A program made the translations under genes and the position numbers. Below, piece by piece: positions 41,135 through 51,961 of a stretch of 64,000 nucleotides of DNA. The first letter of the stretch is position 1. Each line of letters begins with the position of its first letter. A model generated the notes under the pieces. That model was not told the origin of the DNA. It saw only the letters and a program-made list of their open reading frames with translations, and ran no database searches. The stretch comes from Ichthyophis bannanicus (lineage: Eukaryota > Chordata > Amphibia > Gymnophiona > Ichthyophiidae), in the NCBI GenBank assembly GCA_033557465.1, contig CM066039.1, forward strand, positions 401,903,440-401,967,439, given 5' to 3'.

Positions 41135-41934
41135 TCAAGCTGTGAGAAAGTTCTTAGGCACGCCTGATATGCTAACTGAATGAGTCAAGCACAGAGGAGT
41201 TGGGGCAGAAATGCCCTTGATTGCTGAGTGTCTAGGAGAGCCCCTATGAACTCTAGCATTTGAGAGGGAACAAGTTGGGACTTTGGAAGATTTATTACAA
41301 ATCCCAAATGTTGCAGCACTTGCATGGTGCACGAGAGGGACAGACAGACCTCTAAAGAGGTGTTTGCTCGAATGAGCCAATCGTCTATGTAAGGAAGACA
41401 AATATCCCAAGAGTACTTAGGAATGCGGCTATCATCGCCATGCACTTTGAGAAGACTCTTGGGGCAGAGGCGAGGCCGAAAGGCAGGACTCTGTATTGAT
41501 GTTGGCTCCCTTGAAACATGAAGCGCAGGAACTTTGTGCTGTGAGTGAATAAGTATGTGAGTATATGCCTCCTTTAGATCTAAAGAACAGAGCCAATCCT
41601 GGAGATAGGGGAGAAGAATGCCTAGGGAGATCATTTTGAATTTGAAGTAATAGGTACTTGTTCAGTTATCTGAGGTCCAGAATGGGCCTGTACCCATTTT
41701 CTTTGGCATGAGGAAGTATGGAAAATAGAAGCCTATTCCCTGTTGGGATGGTGGAACCTCCTCTATTGCGCCCTGAAAGAGAAGGGAGGTGACCTCTTGC
41801 AATAACAGAGCAGTGAGAGGGGCTGAGAGCAGAACTCTCTTGGAGTCGTCGTGGGGGGTAGACTTCGTAGATGAAGTCTGTACCCCTTCCGTACTATAGA
41901 CAGTGTCCACTGCTCTGATGTGACAAGGTGCCAC
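41135..41934 (-). pseudogene. DIRS reverse transcriptase, broken
   Basis: The frame 41662-41934 has LLFQGAIEEVPPSQQGIGFY and FLMPKKMGTG, the N-terminal reverse transcriptase block. The frame 41185-41634 has WLCSLDLKEAYTHILI (first catalytic Asp) and LPYIDDWLIRA (the YxDD motif). Stops and a frame change separate them. The protein would copy element RNA into circular DNA. Confidence 0.8.
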
Positions 41935-42129
41935 CTGTGGGCAAAGTGGCAGAGTCTGCCGGGAATGTGGAGGGGATCTGGAATCTCCAGAGGCAGAACG
42001 GCTATTTTCTCCAGAGAGGAGTCAAAGACCCTGAGGAGGCTGGGTCTGTTGAGATGGCTGAGACTTAGGAGTCTGAGCCATCTTTTGCTGTTTTGATGGC
42101 TGCTGCCCTTTCTGAGGAGCATGGTGTTG

Positions 42130-42466
42130 ACAATGTACAACAGGAGTGCAAGAACAGTAATGCAATGAACAGTAATGCAACTACCCAATACAACTACCTC
42201 CATCATCTCAATAACCACCCCAACTAAACCTATAAGTTCAATGAATAATATGGTTAAGTACCCTCATGTATAATGTATAACGTACAGTGTATAGTTTAGT
42301 GTATAATGTATAGCATACAGTGTATAATGTACAATGTCTTTATAATGTACAATTTATAATGCCGTTAAGTACCCTCATGTTAAATATAACCCTCCAATTG
42401 TGATGTGACCACTTTGATTGTAGGATAAGGTGGTATACAAATTCGTCCAAATAAATAAATAAATAG
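42130..42466 (+). mobile_element. L2-type 3' fragment with internal duplication
   Basis: The right end has the stem-loop CCACTTT...AAGGTGG (42409-42433) and an (AAAT)n tail. The 18-base gttaagtaccctcatgt occurs at about 42253 and 42364, bounding a degenerate run of tgtataatgta-like units. It is inserted in DIRS capsid or leader sequence. Confidence 0.7.
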
Positions 42467-42505
42467 TACTTCTTACTGAAAGAAACTTTCTTCGCTGCCT
42501 ATTTC

Positions 42506-43795
42506 CTAGTTAGATTGCAGTAGATCTAGATAGTCTATTAAAAGTGGTGTTCTCAGATCCTGAGAGGCCTTGTCCTTCCAATCCTTGCCAAAAAGGTTTT
42601 CACCGGTGCAAGGGATATTACCCAGCTTATCTTGAACCCAATGTTCAAGATCGGATGCTTGGAGCCAAGCAATCCTGTGTGCACCGATGCAGAACACTGA
42701 TGCAGATAGATGAAGTTCTGCTGATGCACTCAAAACAGTCAAAAGTTGCCCTGCTAAGAAATTTTGAAACATTTTGAGCATGCTTTAGAAGGGTGAGATA
42801 ATCTGCCCTCTTGTCATCAGGGAGAAGAGGAGCCAGTCGCTCCAAATCCCTAGCCACCTCTCTAAGGAACATACCCATACAGAGTATATAGAAACTGATC
42901 TTGGCCGATAACATGAAGGCCTGAAAACGTCTACCAAAGGTGTCAAGGGTTCTCGATTCTCTACCTGGAGGGTTCGAGGAATGTGTCTTAGCACTCTTTA
43001 TTCGACGCATTGCAGATTCCACCACCATGGAATGGTGCGATAATTGTGTCTTTTGAAAACCCGGACACTCCAGTACCCGGTACATGGTATCGAGTCGTCG
43101 GGTATGTGGAGAGATGGTAAGGGGTGTTTCCCACATATGAAGCATAAGGTCGTGAAGTATGTGATGAATAGGAGAGTAGCAGCTTCCTTCGAGACTGTAG
43201 GATATTGAAGAATTTCAAGTTCCTCAGTCCTAGGCTCTTTCTCCGAAGTCGCTGTTATAGAGTGATCCCGAGCAACGTCGCAAATAAAGTCTTGAAAAGA
43301 CATGTCCTCCGGAGGGGATATGCGACATTGCGGAGACGGAGATGGGTCTTCCAGGAGAGCTCTCATGTCCCAGGTATCGGCCAATTCATCATCCGACAAA
43401 TCAGAGACCAAAGACTCAAAGTATTGATGAGCAGGATGTTCCCACTCTGCACATACTCAGTACTGATCAAAAACGGTAGCTGGAGGTTAAGGTGCCAGAA
43501 CCTCTGTACCAGAAATGGATTTGAGAGCCGGCATGGGCAGTAGCATGGTAAGCAGCAAAAACGTAGATGCAGGCTGTGTCGGTACCGGAGCCGGTATCGA
43601 TGCCTGAGGAATCGACTGTAAAGGCTTTACCAGTACGGAGGCTGCCAGTAAGGCCACTATGCTCCACTTGATGGCCAGGATACGCTGATCCATGGAGCTT
43701 GCCGATTTTTGGGTATCAGTACCGGAATTGTGGGCCATGATCCCTGAGCATGGCACCAGGAGCTCTCTGGCCTCAGGAGCATCCTGGGACCCCAC
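42506..43795 (-). pseudogene. DIRS capsid (ORF1), broken
   Basis: The minus strand frames encode IDQRILAIKWSIVALLAAS (43487-43795), SPPEDMSFQDFICDVARDHS (42998-43411), LDTMYRVLECPGFQKTQLSHH and FMLSAKISFYILCMGMFLRE (42645-43145), and HRIAWLQASDLEHWVQDKLG (42506-42781). The order is the same as in 18023-19535, with at least three breaks. Confidence 0.8.
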
Positions 43796-44334
43796 TAAGG
43801 CTTTGGAGGCAAGGTCCTCCCGCTGGGGTTGTTTGGCTGGTGGCCCCCCGTTTAGGGCAACACCTGAGGCATCTTGATGCTTAGGAGATCTACAAGACCT
43901 AGGTTTCGATATCTAAGATGAAGCTCTTGATGACGTCGATGCTAAAGAGACTGCATCAGAGGCAAAGAGGGTGCCCAGCTTTGCAGCTTGGTTCTGTAGG
44001 CCTCTGTCATCTTCCTATAGAGAAGACATTTTGACGGTTGATAGTAACATAGTAAATGACGAAAGATAAAGACCATGGTCCATCTAGTCTGCCCAGAAAG
44101 ATGGCATGAGTAGGTGCACCAGCCGCTCCGTGCAGGTCACTTCTCCCCATGTCTTTGTTTAAGGGTGAACCCACTGCTCTGTGTAGGACACCCCTGTTTG
44201 CTGAGAAATTAGATAAGTTTATTTTGATTTTATCCTGTTATTGTAAAAGGGATCCACTGTGTCTGTCCCATGCCATTTTGAATTCGGTCACTGTATTTGC
44301 CCCACCACTTCCATCGGGAGGGCATTCCAAGCAT

Positions 44335-46384
44335 AAGAACATAAGAACATAACATATGCCATACTGGGTCAGACCAAGGTCCATCAAGCCCAGTATCCTG
44401 TTTCCAGCAGTGGCCAATCTAGGTCATACGTACCTAGCAGTTTCCCCAAAAGACACAGGTTCTGCAATGCTTGTACTGGGTCAAGCATTGATATCCTGGG
44501 TCCCTTCTTAATAATGGTTTATGGACCTTTCCTCCAGGAACTTGTCCAAACCTTTTTTAAACCCAGCTACACTAACAGCCTTTACTACATTCTCCGGTAA
44601 CAAATTCCAGAGTTTGATTACACGTTGAGTGAAAAAATATTTTCTTTTATTAGTCTTAAATAGTTTACCCTGTACCTTCACTGCATGTCCCCTAGTCTTT
44701 CTATATTCTGATAACCTAAACAATCGATCTACGTTTACCCGTTCCACTCCGTTCATTAATTTATGGACTTCTATCATATCTCCCCTCAGCCGTCTCTTTT
44801 CCAGGTTAAAGAGCCCTAACCTTTTTAGCCTTTCTTCATAGGAGTATCCTTCCATCCCCTTTATCACTTTGGTGGCTCTTCTCTGAACCTTTTCTAATAA
44901 CGCTATATCCTTTTTAAGATACGGTGACCAGAATTGCACACAATATTCAAGGTGAGGTCTCACCATGGAATGGTATAGAGGCATTATAATATCTTTTGTT
45001 TTATTTTCCATTCCTTTCCTTATGATACCTAGCATTCTATTTGCTCTCTTGGCCGCTGCTGCACACTGGGCTGAGGGTTTTAACATGTTATCCACAATGA
45101 CGCCTAAATCTTTTTCCTGGGTGGTGGTTCCTAATGTGGAACCTTGCATTGTGTAACCATAGTTTGGGTTGTTCTTCCCTAGGTGCATAACTTTGCACTT
45201 GTCCACATTAAATTTCATCTGCCATTTTGATGCCCAGTCTTCCAATTTATCAAGATCCTCTTGCAATTTTCCACAATCCTCTTGGGTTTTAACAACTTTA
45301 AATAGTTTTGTGTCATCTGCAAATTTGATAACCTCACTCGTTATTCCACTTTCCAGGTCATTTATGAATATGTCAAAAAGCAGCAGACCCAGCACAGATC
45401 CCTGGGGTACACCACTATTCACCTTTCTCCATTGGGAAAATTGGCCATTTAGCCCAACCCTCTGCTTTCTATCTTTTAACCAGTTCATGATCCACAGTAG
45501 TACACTGCCTCCTATCCCATGACTCTTTAGTTTTGCCAAAAGTCTCTGATGAGGGACCTTGTCAACGGTTTTCTGAAAGTCCAGATACACTATATCAACT
45601 GACTCATCTTTGTCCACCTGTTTATTCACACTTTCAAAAAAACATAACAGATTAGTAAGACAAGATCTTCCTTGTCTAAAGCCATGTTGGCTGTCTCCCA
45701 TTAGGCCATGACTATCTACATGCTGAGTAATTTTATTCTTTATGATGGTTTCTACCATTTTTCCCAGTACGGACGTGAGGCTCACCGGTCTGTAGTTTCC
45801 CGGATCACCCCTCAAACCCTTTTTAAAAATTGGTGTTACATTGGCGATCCTCCAATCTTCAGGTATTAGAGATGATTTTAATGATAGTTCACAGATTACT
45901 AATAGCAGGTCTGCAATCTCATATTTCAGTTCTTTCAACACCCTTGGATGTATACCATCCGGCCCAGGTGATTTGCTACTCTTCAGTTTATCTAATAGTT
46001 GTAATACATCTTCCCGATGTATTGATATTTCCTTCAATTCTTCCGCACCTTTAAATACCACTTCAGTCATGGGTAACATCCCTACATCTTCCTCAGTAAA
46101 GACTGAAGCAAAGAATTCATTCAGTCTCTCCGCTATCGCCTTGTCGCCTCTTAGTGCCCCTTTAACTCCTCTATCATCTAATGGACCAACTGACTCTCTT
46201 CACAGGTTTTTTGCTACGAATGTACTTGAAAAAAATCTTTGTTTCGCGTTTTTGCTTCCGCAGCAAGCTTCTTCTCAAATTCTCCCTTTGCCTGCTTTAT
46301 CAATGCCTTGCATTTGACCTGCCAGTGCTTAGTGCTTGTGCTGTTTCCAGGTTTCGTCGTTTGGCTCTTTTTTGCATTTCCTGA
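44335..46384 (-). mobile_element. CR1 of a second family nested in CR1
   Basis: Starts with the inverted octamer tail aagaacataagaacataac. The hexamer AAGCAT flanks it (44329-44334 and 46385-46390). The host CR1 reading continues directly from one side to the other, as shown by the uninterrupted homologue at 34255-34285. It is 5' truncated, with no endonuclease. Confidence 0.85.
44508..46079 (-). CDS. CR1 reverse transcriptase, open for 523 aa
   Basis: The best preserved CR1 coding frame in the window. It runs SKSPGPDGIHPRVLKELK (about residues 35-52), NYRPVSLTSVLGK, HGFRQGRSCLTN, SGVPQGSVLG, FADDTKLF (catalytic Asp pair, about residue 260), and the C-terminal domain YGYTMQGSTLG to WNLLPENVVKAVSVAGFKKG. 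One motif differs from the relative at 4274: QKAFDKVPH reads QKTVDKVPH. The endonuclease is missing, so it cannot act as a full element. A stop lies just upstream. Confidence 0.85.
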   Translation of the reverse strand: MLPMTEVVFKGAEELKEISIHREDVLQLLDKLKSSKSPGPDGIHPRVLKELKYEIADLLLVICELSLKSSLIPEDWRIANVTPIFKKGLRGDPGNYRPVSLTSVLGKMVETIIKNKITQHVDSHGLMGDSQHGFRQGRSCLTNLLCFFESVNKQVDKDESVDIVYLDFQKTVDKVPHQRLLAKLKSHGIGGSVLLWIMNWLKDRKQRVGLNGQFSQWRKVNSGVPQGSVLGLLLFDIFINDLESGITSEVIKFADDTKLFKVVKTQEDCGKLQEDLDKLEDWASKWQMKFNVDKCKVMHLGKNNPNYGYTMQGSTLGTTTQEKDLGVIVDNMLKPSAQCAAAAKRANRMLGIIRKGMENKTKDIIMPLYHSMVRPHLEYCVQFWSPYLKKDIALLEKVQRRATKVIKGMEGYSYEERLKRLGLFNLEKRRLRGDMIEVHKLMNGVERVNVDRLFRLSEYRKTRGHAVKVQGKLFKTNKRKYFFTQRVIKLWNLLPENVVKAVSVAGFKKGLDKFLEERSINHY

Positions 46385-47067
46385 AAGCATCCACCACCCT
46401 TTCAGTGAAAAAGTATTTCCTGACATTGCCTTTCAACTTACCCCCTTGCAGCTTCATGTTATGCCCTCTAGTTTACAGCATCCCCCTCTTTGGAAGAGGT
46501 TTGTTTGTTCATTAATTCTCTAAGTATTTAACCCTTTCATACCTGGTGGTTCCATTTGGAACCCATGTAGTTTTCTTGTAAAAACTGAGTGGGGATTAAA
46601 ACCAGTAAACATCAGAAGTCATTTTCTTACTTACTATTACTACATAATAAAATACTATATTCAGTTTAGAGTCACTAACTTACTAGGTGGCGCCACTAGC
46701 TGTGCTTTTGTTTTTGGTAGCCATTTTGAAATTTTACTGCAAGTGTTCTAGTATTAAATTTTAATGTTCTGAAGACTTCACCTGCATCAGGAAAATTCTC
46801 TCAAGTCAAACAAGTATTGTTTTCCTTTATGCCAGTTTTATCACCATTTTTTGACGAAACAGTTGTTGAATGAGACAGTTTTGTAGTTGGTTCCATTTGG
46901 AACCATTGGTACTTAGTGGTGTTACATGTCACTGCAGAAATGGTGGTTTGTAATACTTAGTGAATTTTACCACAACAGTTATTAAGATTTAAATTTGAAA
47001 TTTATATGTTATCTGCTAATTAAGAAGTAATCTAGTAGTAATTCAGTTACATTCTGAAATTTGTTGA

Positions 47068-48313
47068 ATGTTTGATGCAGGCAAAATGATGGATTGTGAT
47101 ATGCATCGCAGACAAAATAGAAAAGGAAAAATGGAATCTCAGCTTGTCTTGTTACCAGATGCTGACATTTCTGAACCTGAGTGTGATGTAGAGGATCCAG
47201 AGATGGAAAATATGGATGAGTTGAGCGATGAACCACTGAATGAATCAGATGATGATCTTCCATTATCAACAGTTGGGGATCATGCAAAGCAAAAAGATCC
47301 TGATGTTGCTGGTGTAGATGATGATAATGTTCCATTGAACAGATTATTCAAAAAGAAATCAATCAAAAGATGCAGTAATGTTTCGATGGAGGAGAATAAA
47401 GCCAAGTCGCCTCCGATCCAATCTGGTCGGGAAAATTTTCTGATCCACCCGAGGAGGAAGATCCTCCAATAAAATACTTTCACAGATTTTTTTACACTGA
47501 ACATATTGAGCACATTGTGATTCAGACCAATTTACTTGCAGTTCAGTGTGTGTCCTCATTTAGAACAGTAGAAATCGAACAATACTGTGGAATGTTGTTG
47601 AAGATGGGCCTGGTTCCAATGCCCAGTTATAAATGCTACTGGTCAGAAGAACTCCGTTTTCCACCTGTTGCAGACGTTATGAGTCAAAATCGTTTTACCG
47701 ACATCAACAAGTTTTTGCACTTTAACGACACCAAGGATGTCACTGACAGAAATGACCCTTTGTATGATAGATATTTTAACATTCGCCCTCTTCTGGATTT
47801 CATTTGAGAGGCTTGCCTAAAGGCTGAACCGGAAGAAAAGCAGAGCATTGATGAGCAGATGATACCATACAAAGGAAAAAACCCCTTGAGGCAATACCTT
47901 CCAAAGAAGCCTAAGAAATGGGCTTCAAAGTATTTGCTAGATGCGGTGTCAGTGGTGTGCAATATGACTTTCATTTCTATGACGGCAAGGCTCCTGTTGT
48001 GCAGAAAAGCTGTGGATTTCAACCAGGAGACTTTGTTATGAAATTATGCGAGACACTGCCTAGCACTCAGAATTTCAAACTGTACTTTGATAACTACTTC
48101 ACTTTTCTGGAGCTTCAGCTGATGCTAAAGGAACAGAGCATCCTGTCCACTGGGACAATACGGTGCAACAGGATCAGAGGATGCATTATGAAAACGGAAA
48201 AAGAACTAAAGAAAAAAGGTCGAGGATCCAGTAATTTTATGGTTGATGCAAACTCTGGTTTGTCAGTAGTTCGTTGGCATGATAATTTAGCTGAACCGAG
48301 AGAAGAAGAATGA
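47068..48313 (+). pseudogene. piggyBac transposase N-terminal and catalytic part, broken
   Basis: The acidic N-terminal frame 47068-47472 is followed by frames 47517-47807, 47859-48041 and 47918-48313 that continue the protein: YCGMLLKMGLVPMPSYKCYW, then QSIDEQMIPYKGK (first catalytic Asp), LYFDNYFTFLELQLML (second Asp), and SVVRWHDN (third Asp). This is the PGBD2/3-like DDE domain, which cuts and joins at TTAA. At least three frame breaks, and a stop after LDFI, show that it is inactive. Confidence 0.85.
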
Positions 48314-48675
48314 GGTATCCGCAGAAACAGGTGAGAGAAACCAGGAGCGGACCCCAAGGACCAGGCCTACACGTCGGTAGAATTGTGCAAACAAAGTTTA
48401 TTAGAGGACCCAGAAGAATGAGGTATCCGCAGAAACAGGTGAGAGAAACCAGGAGCGGACCCCAAGGACCAGGCCTACATGTCGGTAGAATTGTGCAAAC
48501 AAAGTTTATTAGAGGACCCATCCGCAGAAACAGGTGAGAGAAACCAGGAGTGGACCCCAAGGACCAGGCCTACATGTCGGTAGAATTGTGCAAACAAAGT
48601 TTATTAGAGGACCCTCTAATAAACTTTGTTTGCACAATTCTACCGACGTGTAGGCCTGGTCCTTGGGGTCTGCTC
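48304..48675. repeat. Three direct copies and one inverted copy of a 108-bp unit
   Basis: The unit gaggtatccgcagaaacagg ... ttagaggaccca starts near 48304, 48412 and 48508 (the third lacks about 13 bases). A fourth, partial copy is inverted from about 48615 (tctaataaactttgtttgc to gaggcctggtcc-like sequence). The block sits exactly between the catalytic domain and the C-terminal part of the piggyBac transposase. It is not part of the normal piggyBac structure. Confidence 0.85.
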
Positions 48676-49325
48676 ATAATAATTCAGCTGTTCAGCTTTT
48701 ATCAACACTAGATCTGTTGATCCAATTTCTATGATCAAGCGCTGGGACAAGAAACTGCATGCCTATGTTGATGTGCCCTGCCCAGCTGTTGTTCGAGACT
48801 ACAGTCAGAATATGGGAGGTATAGATCTCTGATATGCTTATGGCTCTATATCGCACTGACCATTGCAGTAAGAAATGGTATTGTAGAATATTTTACTGGG
48901 GCCTTCATCTTGCGGTTGTGAATGGATGGTTGCTTTACAGACGTCACTGTGAGCAGAAATCTGTACCAAATTCTCGAGTGTTCTCACTCCTTCAGTTTAT
49001 CATCAGCATTAGTGAGTCGCTGATCAAAGAAAACAAGGTGCTGTCATCTGTGCAAAGAAAAAGAGGGCGACCATCAAGTGTGCTGGATTCTCCTGAAGTG
49101 AATGAACCTGATGACTCCCCTGCACCGCCAAAACAGAAATCATCTGTTCAGTCTGATCCAAACGCCAGCATCAGAAATGACGGTGTAGGACACTTTCCAG
49201 CTCACTCAGACCCGAAACAACGGTGCAGGGTTTGCAAAGCTCATGTCAGGATGAAATGCAATGTTTTCCTTTACATTACAAAGGAAAGAAATTGCTTCCT
49301 CAATTATCACACTTCAGCAGTTTGA
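48676..49325 (+). pseudogene. piggyBac transposase C-terminal part
   Basis: Frame 48834-49325 begins LMALYRTDHCSKKWYCRIFY and continues VVNGWLLYRRHC, SLLQFIISISESLIKE, KRGRPSSV and a C-terminal cysteine-rich tail DPKQRCRVCKAHVRMKC ... KERNCFLNYH. The Cys/His tail is the zinc-binding domain of PGBD proteins. The upstream 48676-48830 piece is out of frame. Confidence 0.8.
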
Positions 49326-51384
49326 ATAAACACGTTAAGAACTTTCAGTTTTATATATCTTGCCCTACTTTTATTCTTTATATTGAGTTCCGTTAAGTCC
49401 CATTGGTGCCAAATGGAACCATGATAAAAAAACTCTTCTAATTATTAACTCCAGTGTAATGCAAGTGAAGATTTCTGTTTCCTACTATCCCTAAGCAAAG
49501 CTCTGCTTTCTGGAATTTTTTTTACTGAAATAAAAAAAAATTGGTATTGAAAGGATTAAAGGTCTGAATCATATCTCCCATATCCCTCCTCTGCTCCAGA
49601 GTGTACATATTTAGATCTTCAAGTCTCTTCTCATAAGGCTTCTTATGCCTTATGCCAAATCATTTTTGTCGCCTTCATCTGAACCGTTTCCAGTCTTTTT
49701 ACATCTTTTGTGAGATATGGTTTCCAAAACTGAACACAGTATTCCAAGTGAGGCCTAACCAGTGACTTATATAGTGGCATTAGTACCTCTTCCTTTCTGC
49801 TGATAATTCCTCTTTGCATGCAACCTAACATCCTCCTGGCTTTTGCCACTGCCTGTCGCACTGTTGAGATCCTCAGAAATAATCACACCAAGGTCCTTCT
49901 CCTGATCTGTGCACACCAACCTCTCGCCCCCTATCGCGTACATTTCCCTTGGATTTCTGCTTCACAAGTGCATGACACTGCGCTTCTTCGCATTAAATCT
50001 TAACTGACAAGTATTAGAACATTCTTCCAGCTTTTGTAGATCTTTCCTCATTATCCACCCTCTCAGGGGAGTCCACTCTGTTGCAAATTTTCATGTCATC
50101 TGCAAAAAGACAGACTTTTCCATTCAGTCCTTCAGCAATATCACTCACAAATACATTGAACAGTGCCGGGCCCAGGACCGAACCCTGGGGCACCCCGTTT
50201 ATCACCTTCCTTTCATCCAAGTGAGCTCCATGTACCATCACCTTCTGTTGTATGTCAGTCAACCAAATTTCTGATCCAGTTCGCCACCTTGGGACCCACC
50301 CCCAAACTATTCAGTTTATTGATAAGCCTCCTATGAGGAACAGTATCAAAGACTTTGCTGAAATTCAGGTAGATGACATCCACCGCATGCCCCTGATCTA
50401 GTTCTCTGGTCACCCAGTCAAAGAACGCAATCATATTTGTTTGGCAAGATCGTCCTTTGGTAAAACCATGTTGCCTCGGATCATACAACCTGTTGGTTTT
50501 GAGTAAGTCCACTATTCGCTCTTTCAGGAGCGCCTCCATTACTTTTCCCACCACCGAGGTAAGACTCACCGGCCTGTAGTTTGTCACTTCTTCCCTGTCA
50601 CCACTTCAGCCATTCTCCAGTCCTGAGGAACTTCTGTTTCCAAGGATCTGTTGAAAACATCCTTTAACGGCCTTGCGAGAACCTCTCTGAACTCTTTCAG
50701 TATTCTGGGATGTATCCCATCTGGTTCCATGGCCTTGTCCACTTTCAGTTTTGCAAGTTGTTCTAACATATAATCTTCTGTGAATGGTGTGGTATCTACC
50801 TCATTACTATTTTTATATTTGGGAGTCACAGGTGGTCCTTCTCCAGGATTTTCTTTAGTAAAAACAGAGCAGAGTATTTGTTTAGCAATTTTGCTTTTTC
50901 AATGTCACTTTCCATGAGTACCTTCCCAGCACTTCCGAGTTCTGCAATTCCACCTCTGATTTTCCTCCTCTTCCAAATATAACTGAAGAAAGTTTTGTCA
51001 CCACACTTCACATCTTTAGCCATCTTTTCCTCTGCCTTTGATTTTGCTTTCCTTATTTCTCTTTTTGTCTCTTAGTTTGATCCTGTAGTCCTTTCTGTGT
51101 TCCTCTGTTTGCAAGCTTTTGAATTTAGTGAAAGCTGTGTTTTTTGCCTTTATCTGAGCAGCCACTTCTTTGGAGAACCAAATAGGTTTCCTTTCTCCTC
51201 TTGTATTTACTTTCCTTACATATTTATCTGTTGCCCCTTTTATTGCCATCTTTAGTTTAGCCCATTGCAATTCCACGTCCCTTATCCCCTTCCACCCTGC
51301 CAACTCCTCCTTCAGGTACTTGGTCATTTTACTGAAGTCAGTGTTTTTGGCCACGCTAGTTTTTACATCGGTCCCACAATATTT

Positions 51385-51490
51385 TAGAAGAAAGGCAGGA
51401 GAGAGGAGATGTGATAGAGACATTTAAATACTTCCATAGTAAAAATGCACAGGAGTCAAGGCCTCTTTCAGTTGAAATTACACTATGAAA
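51385..51490 (+). mobile_element. CR1 C-terminal scrap, sense
   Basis: Reads ERQERGDVIETFKYF, opposite in orientation to the CR1 on its left, and ends just before the DIRS terminus. The bounds are approximate. Confidence 0.6.
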
Positions 51491-51961
51491 TGATGGTAAA
51501 GCGTAGTTACTCACCTGTAACAGGTGTTCTCCAGAGACAGCAGGAATCAGTCCTCACATATGGGTGACGACGGAGCCCGTGCAGAAGCATCTCCCCAGCT
51601 TTCAAAGGAAGCCTTTGGAAGATGCACCACAAATACGTCCACTTCCCGTCTAAGGCTGCTATCTTGCCTCAGTCTAATGACATAGCTAAGATGGCAAAAA
51701 TAAAATATAGTAAAGAAGCAACTCCAAGAAGAGGACAGAGGGTTGTGAGGACTGATTCCTTCAGTCCCCGGAGTAACTTTGCTTTCTCCGGGAACAAGCA
51801 AGAAGTCAGTCCTCACATATGGGATTCCCCAGCTACAGGCCGTAAAAACTGATCAGCAGCAGCTGAATCCCTATAAAGAGATTCTTGCAGGAGCCAGGTG
51901 TCCAGCTGGGAACCAGCACTCCTGTAGACTGAACACAGAAGGATCGGAGGGCAGGAGATGC

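Larger units (their letters stand above)
39110..44042 (-). mobile_element. DIRS-type element, decayed, with two L2-related insertions
   Basis: The minus strand holds capsid (42506-43795), reverse transcriptase (41135-41934), RNase H/recombinase (40553-41004) and tyrosine recombinase (39610-40344) in the DIRS order, with terminal arms at 39113-39175 and 39378-39440. The right end is truncated by a CR1 3' end at 44043. A SINE/L2 tail lies at 39940-40045 and an L2 3' fragment at 42130-42466. Confidence 0.9.
46532..49555 (+). mobile_element. piggyBac DNA transposon with TTAA duplications
   Basis: TTAA flanks it at 46528-46531 and 49556-49559. The short terminal repeats begin CCCTTTCATACC (left) and tCCTTTCAATACC (inverse of the right). 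It encodes a broken piggyBac transposase (47068-49325). The palindrome ggttccatttggaacc occurs at 46548-46563 and 46889-46904, with a related inverse copy at 49407-49420, probably subterminal binding sites. Confidence 0.9.
44043..51384 (-). mobile_element. CR1-type LINE, antisense, split by CR1 and piggyBac
   Basis: One antisense CR1 copy occupies 44043-44334, 46385-46531 and 49556-51384. Its frames encode FTKGRSCQTNMIAFFDWVTR (50255-50587), LAKLKVDKAMEPDGIHPRIL (50584-50829), and the linker/endonuclease (51016-51423). The inserts are CR1 (44335-46384) and piggyBac (46532-49555). The broken frames show it is dead. Confidence 0.85.

Noticed and set aside
48304..48675. CRISPR-like array of repeats
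   Set aside because: The repeats are contiguous 108-bp units without spacers, one is inverted, and the setting is a eukaryotic transposon.
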